From Chlorobium sp. (GTDB taxonomy: Bacteria; Bacteroidota; Chlorobiia; Chlorobiales; Chlorobiaceae), in assembly GCA_005843825.1 (NCBI GenBank), contig SZXX01000031.1:1-43784 (forward strand): a DNA stretch of 43,784 nucleotides. Reading direction: 5' to 3'. Positions within the stretch are counted from its first letter, which is position 1. Every line of letters begins with the position of its first letter. The position numbers and the translations under genes were made by a program. The notes beneath the pieces were generated by a model, which was not told the DNA's origin, searched no databases, and saw only the letters and a list, made by a program, of their open reading frames with translations. Shown here one piece after another: positions 1 to 9,000 of this stretch.

Positions 1-1
1 T

Positions 2-880
2 TCCGACAGGCTGCTAGCTGAGAGCAGTGACGCAGTCTATGCTGCCAGAGGCAATAAGCCGGTGCTCTCGCCGGTTCTGCAATCCCTGCAGCAGGCCTAT
101 CGTCTTGGGATGAAAAAAATACTTGTTATCGGTGCGGCATGCCACCTGCATACACTGAGGGATTTTCAGGAGAGGTTTGATTACCTCAGGGATATGGAAA
201 TCCTTACCATCGGGATCCCTTGCGTGGACAATGTTGCCCGTGCAAAATGGCCGTGGATTCTACAGCGTATGACCGGGTCGCCAGGAACAGCCCGCCATAT
301 GGAGTTTATGCAGGATTTCAGGATCCACATCCGGCATGATGATGGAAGAGTTGAAAAAATTCCCTTTTTCAGCCTTCCGGAAGAACTTTCGAACCCCGGC
401 ATTTTTCCCGCTGCCTGCATGAGCTGCTTTGACTATCTCAACAGCCTTGCAGACATTACCGTTGGCTATATAGGGGCTGAACTGCTGCAAAACCAGAACA
501 GGCAGTGGTTACTGGTAAGGAGTGAAACAGGAAAAAAACTGCTGAAGCTTATTGAGCCGGAACTGGATCGGTTCCCTGAATCAGGAAAATGGGAGTGCCA
601 TTCATTTGTCCAGAACACTTCGAAACGCATTATCGAGAGCATGAGGGATGTGAACAGGGAGTATTCAGCCAAAAGAAGAATTCCCTTTCTGATAGGGCAC
701 ATGCTTGCTGGGGTGCTTGGCATGATTGGCCCAAAAGGCATAGGTTTTGCGCACTATTCAGTTGATTTCCATCTTATCAGGCACTACTATTACGTGAAAT
801 TCCGATATCCGGAGCTGCTTGAAAAACTGGTGCCACGTCATGTTCCGGTTATTCTTGCGGAGTACGGGCTGGAACTTTGA
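2..880 (+). CDS. bciB: BciB/HCAR-like F420 hydrogenase-beta family reductase (5' truncated by window edge)
   Basis: The reading frame is open from the window edge, so this is the C-terminal ~290 residues of a longer protein (family members are about 400 residues); the GTG at 62 is internal. It resembles the coenzyme F420 hydrogenase/dehydrogenase beta-subunit family, which includes BciB (ferredoxin-dependent 8-vinyl reductase of divinyl chlorophyllide) and plant 7-hydroxymethyl chlorophyll a reductase (HCAR). Visible marks are IGIPCVDN (Cys codon at 221-223), a CxxC pair (Cys codons 416-418 and 425-427) likely to bind an iron-sulfur cluster, and a C-terminal stretch with [13 protein letters not shown] and [11 protein letters not shown]. 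The enzyme would be a cytoplasmic FAD/Fe-S flavoprotein using reduced ferredoxin. It converges on an NYC1/NOL-like dehydrogenase. BciB is the likeliest role in a green sulfur bacterium, but the family also contains HCAR-type activities, so substrate is inferred. Confidence 0.72.
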   Translation, partial: SDRLLAESSDAVYAARGNKPVLSPVLQSLQQAYRLGMKKILVIGAACHLHTLRDFQERFDYLRDMEILTIGIPCVDNVARAKWPWILQRMTGSPGTARHMEFMQDFRIHIRHDDGRVEKIPFFSLPEELSNPGIFPAACMSCFDYLNSLADITVGYIGAELLQNQNRQWLLVRSETGKKLLKLIEPELDRFPESGKWECHSFVQNTSKRIIESMRDVNREYSAKRRIPFLIGHMLAGVLGMIGPKGIGFAHYSVDFHLIRHYYYVKFRYPELLEKLVPRHVPVILAEYGLEL

Positions 881-1122
881 GTCGGCAATTGAATAAAGAC
901 AGTAGGCAGTTGGCAGTCAGCAGTTGGCAAATTTCTTAGTGCTGAGTATTCAGTGCTGAGGGCTGAGTGAAGAGAGTTTGCAGTTGGCAGAAAATGGATC
1001 CCTCACTACGTTTCGGGATGACGGGGGAAAGTCGGGAGTGTGCATCAGGCAATCCCTCTGTACTTCTATCCGTTCCCTCTTGACTGCCTACTGCCAATTG
1101 CCTACTCTAAATATTGCCGACT
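880..1122. repeat. Intergenic repeat element with terminal inverted repeats
   Basis: The whole gap between two convergent genes is bounded by a 10-bp inverted pair, AGTCGGCAAT (880-889) and ATTGCCGACT (1113-1122). Inside the ends, a second inverted pair follows, built on TAGGCAGTTGGCAGT near 903-917 and ACTGCCAATTGCCTA near 1090-1104. The 9-mer CAGTTGGCA occurs three times (907-915, 921-929, 981-989), and a GTGCTGAG-type motif repeats at 940-965. No open frame looks coding. The structure is that of a non-autonomous, hairpin-forming repeat, and it may also stop transcription from both sides. Confidence 0.6.
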
Positions 1123-1123
1123 G

Positions 1124-1909
1124 TTATGAAAAGAAGTCCCGTTTGCGGAAGGGGGCGATCAGCAACTTTTTAATCATTCCTGGTTTGGTCAGCCATCGGA
1201 TTCTCGGCGATTGAGCTGTGGATGAAAGTATTCTGCTGCAGAGAAATTCTGAAACGGTATCCACATCATCAGCCATCATATTAAAGAATTTCTTTTTTTT
1301 CTGGCTGTCTGCTGAGCCTTCAATGATGGTGCTTCGAAGCATATCGGTCATAACCATGCCCGGGCTGAGTGTTCCTATCTGAACGGAGCTGCTGCGGGCT
1401 TCGTGTGCAAAAGAACGGGTAAAATAGGTTATGGCGCTTTTGGTCGTGCCGTATATTGTCATACCGTCCTGAATAAACCCGTCACTGCCAAGCCCTTCCA
1501 TATTGAAGATTTTTCCTCCACCTTGTTTAACCATGCGCTGGTAGGGAATGATTGTGCCATTTACTGTCCCTTCAATATTGACTTTAAATACCCGGCTGAT
1601 TGAGCGATGATCAAGTTCCCATGTATTACGCCTCTCATTGGCTATGCCGGCATTGTTTATCCAGATGTCGACACGTCCGAAATGCCGCACAGCCTCGTCA
1701 TAGAGTAGCGTAATGCCATCGGGGGTGCTGATATCAGCGGCAACGCCGGCAGCATGTTCTCTGAAGCGCTGAAGTCCGGCCATAGCCTTACTGGTGCTTT
1801 CAGGGGATGTCCCATTCACGAGAACATTGCACTCAAGCTCAAGAAAACGAAGTGCAAGGCCCAACCCTATGCCCCTGGTGCTGCCTGTAATAACTACTGT
1901 TTTTCGCAT
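1124..1909 (-). CDS. Short-chain dehydrogenase of the NYC1/NOL (chlorophyll b reductase) type
   Basis: A 261-residue Rossmann-fold oxidoreductase. The start is ATG at 1909, which puts the cofactor motif TGSTRGIG at residues 8-15; the open frame upstream adds residues with no family match. The other SDR landmarks are NNAG at 85-88 and the tetrad N111, S142, Y153, K157. The flavour is that of plant NYC1/NOL: IWINNAG, IFNMEGLGS, YGTTK, SPGMVMT and a C-terminal WLTKPGMI segment all have close counterparts in my memory of those proteins. NYC1/NOL reduce the C7 formyl of chlorophyll b to hydroxymethyl using NADPH. In a green sulfur bacterium a 7-formyl substrate exists only as bacteriochlorophyll e or f, so the substrate here is open. 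A general SDR role cannot be excluded. Confidence 0.75.
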   Translation of the reverse strand: MRKTVVITGSTRGIGLGLALRFLELECNVLVNGTSPESTSKAMAGLQRFREHAAGVAADISTPDGITLLYDEAVRHFGRVDIWINNAGIANERRNTWELDHRSISRVFKVNIEGTVNGTIIPYQRMVKQGGGKIFNMEGLGSDGFIQDGMTIYGTTKSAITYFTRSFAHEARSSSVQIGTLSPGMVMTDMLRSTIIEGSADSQKKKKFFNMMADDVDTVSEFLCSRILSSTAQSPRIRWLTKPGMIKKLLIAPFRKRDFFS

Positions 1910-2105
1910 AATTCTACTATAGGTGTGATGTCTTGTCAAATGAACACGGCATAATTTAAAGATACTCAAGCATATAGACCAACACAATATTATCCGCTAT
2001 CCAGCTTTATATCGCTGACCACCCCGATGTGTCAGCAATCTCATATTTTTTAACTACTATTTATAAGGAGTCATTTATTAGCTTTTCAAATATCCTGGGA
2101 GCGCT

Positions 2106-3569
2106 ATGCATAGAAGGTTTGGCAAATCCGATATTGTCAGAATTGCTGTCGATGCGATGCAGTTCAATGGATTGGAACCTGATTTTTCGCAGCAGGTTGA
2201 GAAACAGATAGCCTCCATTACCGGTCCGGCTCATGAAAGTGGTTCTGATATTCTTGATCTTACTTCGTTGCTCTGGTGCTCCCTCGACAATGATGACTCT
2301 CTTGACCTTGATCAGTTAACAGCATGTGAGGAAGAGAGTGACATGTCGGTTATCATCTATGTTGCAGTTGCCGATGTTGATGCCCTGGTAAAAAAGGGCT
2401 CTCCTGTTGATAATCATGCACGGAACAATACCACCTCAGTTTATACTTCGGCAACAGTATTTCCGATGTTGCCGCCGCGTCTTTCGACCGATCTGACCTC
2501 CCTTAATCCCGATCAAAACCGTCTTGCACTGGTCACTATTATGAAAATAGACAGTCACGGTGTGGTTATCAGCTCTACGGTTGAGCGTGCATTGGTAAGG
2601 AATAAGGCGAAGCTTGCGTATGATGCCGTTTCAGCATGGATCGACGGTGAAGGTGATCTGCCAATGGCTGCATCGGTTGTAGCTGGTATGGACAAACAGC
2701 TGCGCTGTCAGGATAGTGTGGCGCAAAAAATACGGTTACACCGCCACAATAAAGGTTCGCTTGAATTTCAGACTTTTCAGCCTCATGCTGTTTTTGAAGG
2801 CGACCAGGTTGTTGAGATTAATCAACAGGAACAGAATCGGGCCCGGCAGTTAATCGAAGAGTTCATGATAGCGACTAATACCTGTACCGCGCATTTTTTG
2901 GCAGACAGAGGTGTTGCATCGCTTCGTCGGGTGGTAAGGTCACCTGAACGATGGATGCGAATTGTGGATGTGGCAAATGAGTACGGTTATTCATTGCCTT
3001 ATGAACCAAGCGCACTGGCGCTTGAAGGCTTTCTGGCCGAAAGGCATAAAGCAGACCCTTTACGTTTTCCGGATCTCTCTCTGGTTATTATAAAGCTGAT
3101 GGGCTCAGGGGAGTATGTGGTGGAAGTTCCCGGAGAAGCACCGTATGGACATTTTGGTCTTGCTGAGCGTGACTATACCCATTCAACTGCACCAAACAGA
3201 AGGTATCCTGATTTAATAACGTTGAGAATGATGAAGGCAATTCTCACCAATAGTTCTGCCCAGTATACCGTCGATGAGCTTGAATATCTGGCGGCACATT
3301 GTACACGACAGGAGGATGCTGCACGTAAAGTTGAACGGCGTGTTCGAAAGTCTGAGGCGGCTCTACTCCTGAGAACAATGATTGGTCATCATTTTGACGC
3401 AATCGTCACAGGCCATGCCGAGAAGGGAACATGGGTGAGAATATTCAGGCCGCCAGCTGAAGGCCGCCTGATGAGGAAGGTTGGAAAAATCAAAGTCGGG
3501 CAACAGATTAAAGTCCGGCTTGTCCTGGCTGATGTGGAACGCGGGTTTATCGATTTCGAAAGGATGTAA
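2106..3569 (+). CDS. RNase II/R-family exoribonuclease (RNB domain plus C-terminal S1)
   Basis: A 487-residue protein with an RNB catalytic domain and a C-terminal S1-like RNA-binding domain (about residues 415-487); the N-terminal cold-shock domains of E. coli RNase II are absent. Such enzymes degrade RNA 3' to 5' to mononucleotides. The Mg-binding loop is DNDDSLDLDQ at residues 61-70: D61, D67 and D69 match the first three catalytic Asp, while the fourth is Gln70. Other RNB marks are VFPMLPPRLST, RARQLIEEFMIATN and the AERDYTHSTAPNRRYPDL segment. The start at 2106 is supported by GGGAG just upstream and by an in-frame stop at 2079-2081. Short architectures of this kind (RNB plus S1) are known in Deinococcus-like and cyanobacterial homologues. 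The gene stands alone on its strand. Confidence 0.9.
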   Translation: MHRRFGKSDIVRIAVDAMQFNGLEPDFSQQVEKQIASITGPAHESGSDILDLTSLLWCSLDNDDSLDLDQLTACEEESDMSVIIYVAVADVDALVKKGSPVDNHARNNTTSVYTSATVFPMLPPRLSTDLTSLNPDQNRLALVTIMKIDSHGVVISSTVERALVRNKAKLAYDAVSAWIDGEGDLPMAASVVAGMDKQLRCQDSVAQKIRLHRHNKGSLEFQTFQPHAVFEGDQVVEINQQEQNRARQLIEEFMIATNTCTAHFLADRGVASLRRVVRSPERWMRIVDVANEYGYSLPYEPSALALEGFLAERHKADPLRFPDLSLVIIKLMGSGEYVVEVPGEAPYGHFGLAERDYTHSTAPNRRYPDLITLRMMKAILTNSSAQYTVDELEYLAAHCTRQEDAARKVERRVRKSEAALLLRTMIGHHFDAIVTGHAEKGTWVRIFRPPAEGRLMRKVGKIKVGQQIKVRLVLADVERGFIDFERM

Positions 3570-3625
3570 CGTCCTCTCTTTTCGCTTCTATCTTGATTCG
3601 TTTGATTATGGGTTACTGAACTGAC

Positions 3626-4030
3626 TCAGGTGCTAAAGAGCATCAAGAACACGCCAAGCTTTTCTGTGACTGTGATGCCAAAGGCCTCCATTTCCGGGTT
3701 TCCTATGGAGGAAAACCTTGCTATCGGGTCCATGAACATGACTGCTGTCTTTCCGTCATTTCGGGTATAGATGATAACATTGCAGGGGAGCAGTGCACCG
3801 AGATTGATTTCATCTTCAATGGCTTCGTAGGCAATTGAGGGATTACAGGCGCCAAGAATGATGTAGTCACGAAACTCTTTCTGGAGCTTTTCGGCAAATT
3901 TTTTGCTGAGGTCGATTTCGGTGAGTACTCCGAATCCCTCTTTTGCGAGTTCTTCCCGTACCTTCAATTGTGCTTCCGCAAAGGGCATGTCGACTGTTTT
4001 TCCGAACGCGTAGGGTGTTGTCAGATCCAT
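3626..4030 (-). CDS. DUF302 family protein
   Basis: A 134-residue protein with the DUF302 hallmarks GACNPSIAYEAI and LGALLPCNVIIYT in its second half. The family is small, often found in sulfur- or metal-oxidising bacteria, and its biochemical function is unknown; the conserved Cys residues in GACNP and LLPCN suggest ligand or redox binding. No signal peptide is visible, so it is probably cytoplasmic. The start is well supported by AGGAGG a few bases upstream. It follows an HU-type gene on the same strand with a ~50-base gap and may be co-transcribed with it. Confidence 0.88.
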   Translation of the reverse strand: MDLTTPYAFGKTVDMPFAEAQLKVREELAKEGFGVLTEIDLSKKFAEKLQKEFRDYIILGACNPSIAYEAIEDEINLGALLPCNVIIYTRNDGKTAVMFMDPIARFSSIGNPEMEAFGITVTEKLGVFLMLFST

Positions 4031-4082
4031 TTGAAGCCTCCTGTCTAATTGATCAGACTTTCGTTTCAGATAACCACAGGCG

Positions 4083-4388
4083 TCAATTTCCGGCTTTCAG
4101 GCTTTCGCTTACTGCTTGCTTGAACTCTTTGGAGATTTTAAATACCGGAACATCTTTAGCCTCTACGGTTACCTTTTCTCCAGATCGCGGGTTTCGCGCA
4201 TCACGAATATTTTTGTGGCGGATATTGAACGAACCGAAGCCTCTGATTTCAATACGTTTACCGGATTTCAGCGAATCAATGACGCTCTCAAAAAAAGCAT
4301 CAACCACTGATTCTGTTTCATATTTCGTGAGACCGGTTTTGTGTGCAATAGCATTAACCAGGTCAGCTTTTGTGGTTGTCGTTCCCAT
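4083..4388 (-). CDS. HU/IHF family DNA-binding protein
   Basis: A 101-residue nucleoid protein of the HU/IHF family. It has the N-terminal dimerisation helices (TKADLVNAIAHKTGL), the conserved turn KRIEIRGFGSF and the DNA-intercalating arm RNPRSGEKVTV followed by VPVFKISKEFKQAV. It would bind and bend double-stranded DNA as a dimer. Length is normal for the family (90-105). Whether it is HU-like or IHF-like cannot be decided by eye; the GxFxxRxxxxRxxRNP spacing is compatible with IHF subunits. No strong ribosome-binding site precedes the ATG at 4388. Confidence 0.92.
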   Translation of the reverse strand: MGTTTTKADLVNAIAHKTGLTKYETESVVDAFFESVIDSLKSGKRIEIRGFGSFNIRHKNIRDARNPRSGEKVTVEAKDVPVFKISKEFKQAVSESLKAGN

Positions 4389-4796
4389 GGTCGTGGAGAG
4401 TTATATTGTTGTGTGTGACTCCTGGATGGAGATGCCCAATACAATTTCCCTGCAGTTAACAATTTAATTTACGCTTCTTTTTTCTAATCCTAATGTTTCT
4501 GCGATTCTATAGTTAAATATTTCTGCGACTTATCGCATGTTTGGACATTTTTTTACTTTAATAAAGGTATGATTGTGCAAATAAGCCATCTAATCAATGT
4601 ATTGCATAGCCTGATGCTCATACAGATAATTGAAATCGGCATTAGTTCTGGTGGGTATGGCGTGTATATTATGTATTATATCTCTGACTGATCAGATAAA
4701 TTCTTATACGTCCAAAACGTTAGCAGCAATTATGATAAAATCGTAAAACATCCTCGTTAGTTTATAGCCTTGAGTCTCAACATTGAAAAGAGAAAT
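4389..4796. other. AT-rich divergent intergenic region
   Basis: About 400 bases between two divergent genes, clearly AT-richer than either. It must hold the promoters of the HU-type gene (minus strand) and of the YhaO-YhaN operon (plus strand). I see no coding frame, no strong hairpin and no promoter whose two boxes both match well. Confidence 0.5.
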
Positions 4797-6056
4797 ATGT
4801 TTCGTTTTCTGCATGCTGCGGATATTCATCTCGACAGTCCGTTAAAGGGACTTGAAGAGTATCCGGATGCTCCACTTGAACAGATTCGCCAGGCTGCTCG
4901 TCGGGCTTTTGATAATCTTGTGCAGTTGGCTGTGGATGAAAAAGTCGCATTTGTACTGCTTGCAGGAGACCTCTATGATGGGGATTGGAAGGACTATAAT
5001 ACCGGCATTTATTTTGTCGGCAAAATGGGAAAATTGCGTGATGCAGGTATTGCGGTATTTATGGTGTCAGGAAATCATGATGCTGCAAGGCAGATAACAC
5101 GCTCTCTCAAGCTCCCGGAAAACGTTACCCTTTTTCCTCACGCTCATGTTGCAAGCCATACTCTTGATCAATACGGGGTCGCATTGCATGGGCAGAGTTT
5201 TTCAGCTCGATCGGTGACGGATGATCTGGTGCGAAACTATCCTCAGGGTGATCCTTCGCTCTTTAACATCGGACTTCTTCACACCAGTCTTAACGGCCGT
5301 CCCGGTCATGAATCCTATGCTCCGTGCACGCTTGACGCATTGCGTTCAAAAGGCTATCAATACTGGGCGTTAGGGCATGTGCATCAACGCGAAGAGGTCA
5401 GCCGTGATCCCTGGGTTGTGTTTCCTGGCAATATTCAGGGACGGCATATCCGCGAAACAGGCTCAAAAGGCTGCACGCTGGTGTCGGTCGAGGATGGACA
5501 CGTTGTGTCGCTGGAGCATCGGGAGCTTGACGTTCTTCGCTGGGTACTCTGCCGGATTGATGTTGCTGAATGCGACAGCATTGAGCAGATACTTGACCTT
5601 GTCTGCGAGATCCTTAAGGATGAAAGGGCCGTTGCTGATGGGAGACCGCTGGCAGTAAGGCTTGTGATAGAAGGAGTTACGCCGCTGCATGGCCGGCTTT
5701 ATGAAAATGCACTCCAATTGCATGAAGAGTTCAGGGCTATTGCGGCTAGCCTTGGGGATGTTTGGGTAGAAAAAGCAGTGTTCAACACCCGGAAGCCACT
5801 GGGCAGTGCTTCTATTGTAACAGGTGATTCGCCTGTTGAATCGCTGATCAACTCAATTGAATCCATTGAGTTTGAAACAGCTTCTCTTATAGAATTTATT
5901 CCGGAATTCGAGAAACTGCGAAGCAAACTTCCTTCAGAACTGCTTAGCGATGGCGATCCATTCCGGCCGGGAGATGAAGAGCTTTCAGCCATTCGTGAAG
6001 AGGTAAAGGAGATGCTGATGGGCAAAATAGAGCAGAGAGGGCGCCATGAAAATTAA
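4797..6056 (+). CDS. YhaO/SbcD-like metallophosphoesterase DNA repair nuclease
   Basis: A 419-residue calcineurin-like phosphoesterase of the Mre11/SbcD superfamily, YhaO branch. Metal-binding motifs appear in order: HAADIHLDSPL (residues 6-16), LLAGDLYDG, VSGNHDA, GLLHTS and ALGHVHQRE. These carry the Asp/His/Asn ligands of the two-metal site. The C-terminal half is the cap and adaptor region that contacts the ATPase partner. The ATG at 4797 is preferred over the upstream TTG at 4770 because the motif D-x-H normally lies within ~10 residues of the start and AAAGAGA precedes it. The partner ATPase follows with an 11-base overlap. The pair should act on DNA ends or hairpins. Confidence 0.9.
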   Translation: MFRFLHAADIHLDSPLKGLEEYPDAPLEQIRQAARRAFDNLVQLAVDEKVAFVLLAGDLYDGDWKDYNTGIYFVGKMGKLRDAGIAVFMVSGNHDAARQITRSLKLPENVTLFPHAHVASHTLDQYGVALHGQSFSARSVTDDLVRNYPQGDPSLFNIGLLHTSLNGRPGHESYAPCTLDALRSKGYQYWALGHVHQREEVSRDPWVVFPGNIQGRHIRETGSKGCTLVSVEDGHVVSLEHRELDVLRWVLCRIDVAECDSIEQILDLVCEILKDERAVADGRPLAVRLVIEGVTPLHGRLYENALQLHEEFRAIAASLGDVWVEKAVFNTRKPLGSASIVTGDSPVESLINSIESIEFETASLIEFIPEFEKLRSKLPSELLSDGDPFRPGDEELSAIREEVKEMLMGKIEQRGRHEN

Positions 6057-9000
6057 AAGCCTTGCACTGAAAGCCTTTGGTCCTTTTTCCGGTCAGCTTC
6101 TCGATTTTTCTTCCACACTGCCCGGGCTGCATATAGTGTATGGCCCAAATGAAGCCGGTAAAAGCACTACCATGAGAGCTCTTAAGGCGCTCTTATTCGG
6201 GTTTCCACGACAAACCAATGATAATTTTATTCACCAGTACCCTCAGCTTCTGCTAGGAGGGTGCCTGCAGGGCTGTGACGGAAAGGAGCTGACTTTTTTT
6301 CGCCGAAAAAAAAATAAGACTGATCTGTTTGACCTGCACGACAATCCCATTGATCCATCAGCACTGACACCTTATCTCGGTGAGCTTGACCAAAACATTT
6401 TTGAAGATCTTTACGGAATTGATCATGAAAAGCTTGTTTCGGGTGGGCAAGGTATCCTGGATCAGCGGGGAGAGGTTGGAAAAGCCCTTTTTGCCGCTGG
6501 AGCCGGTCTTGCTTCCTTGAAGCCGATTTTGGATGAACTTGACGCTGAAGCTGACGCTCTTTTCAGGCCTCAGGGGTCGAGCAAATCCATCAATGAAGCT
6601 TTAGCTCATCATAAGGAGCTGCAGCATCAATTAAAGCAGGTAACCCTTTCAAGTCGGGAATGGGATGATCATAATCACGCTCTCGAGGAGGCTGTAAGAA
6701 AAAAAGAGGAACTCCAGTTGACCCGGCAAGCACTGGAAACAGAAAGACGCCGCCTTGAGAGATTACTGCAGGCTCTGCCGGATCTGTGGGAACGCAAAAA
6801 TATACTGGGACAACTGGCAGACCTTGGATCTGTTCGAGTGCTTCATTGTGACTTCAGCGAAACCCGCATCAGCGTGGAGCAACAGGAGAGAGATACTCGA
6901 CTTCATTATGATCAGCTGCAGGCAAGGCGCCATGTGCTTCTTGAAAAAATGAAGGGGCTCTCTCTTAATCGGGCTCTTCTTGATGAAGCTGATGCAATAG
7001 AGGAACTGCATCAAAGGCTTGGTGAGTACCTCAAAGCTGGAAATGACCGTCCACAGCGAAACGGGCAGCGAATCTCCTCGCGTTCTGAAGCTGCGAATCT
7101 TCTCAGGCAGATTAAGCCTGAATTATCTCTTGATGAAGTGGAAAGCTTGCGTCCCGGCCTGGCAAAGAGACGGAGTGTTCAAGACCTGGCTTCCAGATAC
7201 GAAGTTCTGTTGCTGGCAAGCCGCAACGCCAGGATTCAGGTCGAGGATACACAGAAGGCTTTAGAAGCCGCCGGTAGTGATTTGCAGGGGCTTAAGCCTG
7301 TTAATGAGCCTGGGCGGCTTTCTCTTGTGCTTTCAGCTGCAGAACGGGCCGGTGATCTCGACGGTGAGATAATGAGCCTCAGGCAGGATCGCGCAAAGGC
7401 GGATAGTGACTGTCGGGCAGCATTGGATCGATTAGGGCTTTGGAATGGTCCGCTGGAACTCGCAGGGCATCTTGCACTCCCTTTGACGGAAACTGTAAAT
7501 CGTTTTGATGAGGAGTTTCGGTTACTCACAGACAAACAATGTCAGCTTGCTCTTGAAAAAGCCGCTCTGGAAGAGGAACGAACCGAGGTGGTGGAGCAGC
7601 TGCATCACCTTGAGTTTGCAGCCGATGTGCCCGTCGAAGAGGAGTTGACAAAAAACAGAAAGCGGCGTGACCAGGGCTGGTCGCTTCTTCGCCGTCAGTG
7701 GCTTCAGAGAGAGGATGTTACCGAAGAGAGCCGTAACTATGACTCTGAACTCTCTCTTCCAGAGGCTTATGAACGGATGGTATCAGTTTCAGACCATATC
7801 GCGGACCGGCTTTACCGGGAAGCTGATCGAGTTCAGCAGCATGCATCACTGAGAAGCAGGGCTGAAAAAATTGAAAAGAGAGTTACTGAAATCTCTAATA
7901 GCGATGCACTGAATCGTGCGGCCTTAGCCGAGGTGAGCGATCGCTGGCATGAACAATGGGCACCATTTGTGATTATACCGTTCTCTCCCGGAGAAATGCG
8001 AGCTTGGCTCGGTTCATTTGAAAATCTGCGCCTTCAGGTCAGAGAGTTGGAAAAGCTTGTCAGGGATGAAGCCTTAAAGGTTTCTCGACGCCACGAGCTG
8101 AGAGAGGAGCTTGTAAGGAAGATTGACGCAACAGGAACAGGGAAGAAGTTTAACGGAGACGAGCTGCTCGATGTTCTTGTCTACGGACGTGAACTGCTGA
8201 ACACTTATGAAACTGCACATAAACAGCGTGAATTGACAGAGGCGAAAATCCGTGATCAGAAGAGAAACCTGGAGAGTGCAAAGGAGAGCTGCACAAAGGC
8301 TGAAAGAGAACTGGAACAATGGCGGGCCGACTGGAATGATGCGGTTACTCCGCTCGGGCTCAATAACAGGACTCTTCCTTTAGATGCAATAGATTTTATT
8401 GAGACTCTTCAGGGCTGCTTTGAAAAACTGAAAGAGGCTGATGAGTTCAGGAAAAGGATAGAGGGGATTGACAGGGATACAAGATGTTTTGAAACAGATG
8501 TTGAGGTTCTGGCTAGAAAAATTGCTCCTGATCTTGCTGGCGCCGATGCACGTTCAGCGGTCAATGAGCTTAAAGGTCGTCTTGCAAGGGCCAGTCAGGA
8601 AAAGGCCGTGTTAGAAAGGGATAGTGAAGAACTCAATACCCTTGACAATGCAGTTTTGTCAAAAGAAACAGAGTTGCTGAACTGTAAAGAGCAAATGGCA
8701 TCAATGCTTCAGTCAGCCGGTTGTGATACCAGAGATGAGTTGATTGAGGCTGAACGGCGCTCCAATCAAAGCATGATGCTCTCAAACACTCTTCTTGAAA
8801 TAGAAAGACGTCTGACCCGCATTGCCGAAGGAACACCTATTACTCAACTTGAAATGCAGGCTAAGGCCATCAACCCGGATGAACTTCCCGGTCAGATTGA
8901 GCAATTGCATAGCGAGATAAAAAACATCCTTGACCCCGATATACAGGAGTGGACAGAGCGTGTTGGAAGGAAAAGAAATGAACTTGACCGGATGGACGGG

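Noticed and set aside
978-1214. 78-codon plus-strand ORF
   Set aside because: It lies in the inverted-repeat element and runs into the SDR gene; no protein character.
1910-1987. 26-residue N-terminal extension of the SDR
   Set aside because: The cofactor motif of SDRs sits close to the N-terminus, and the ATG at 1909 places it at residue 8.
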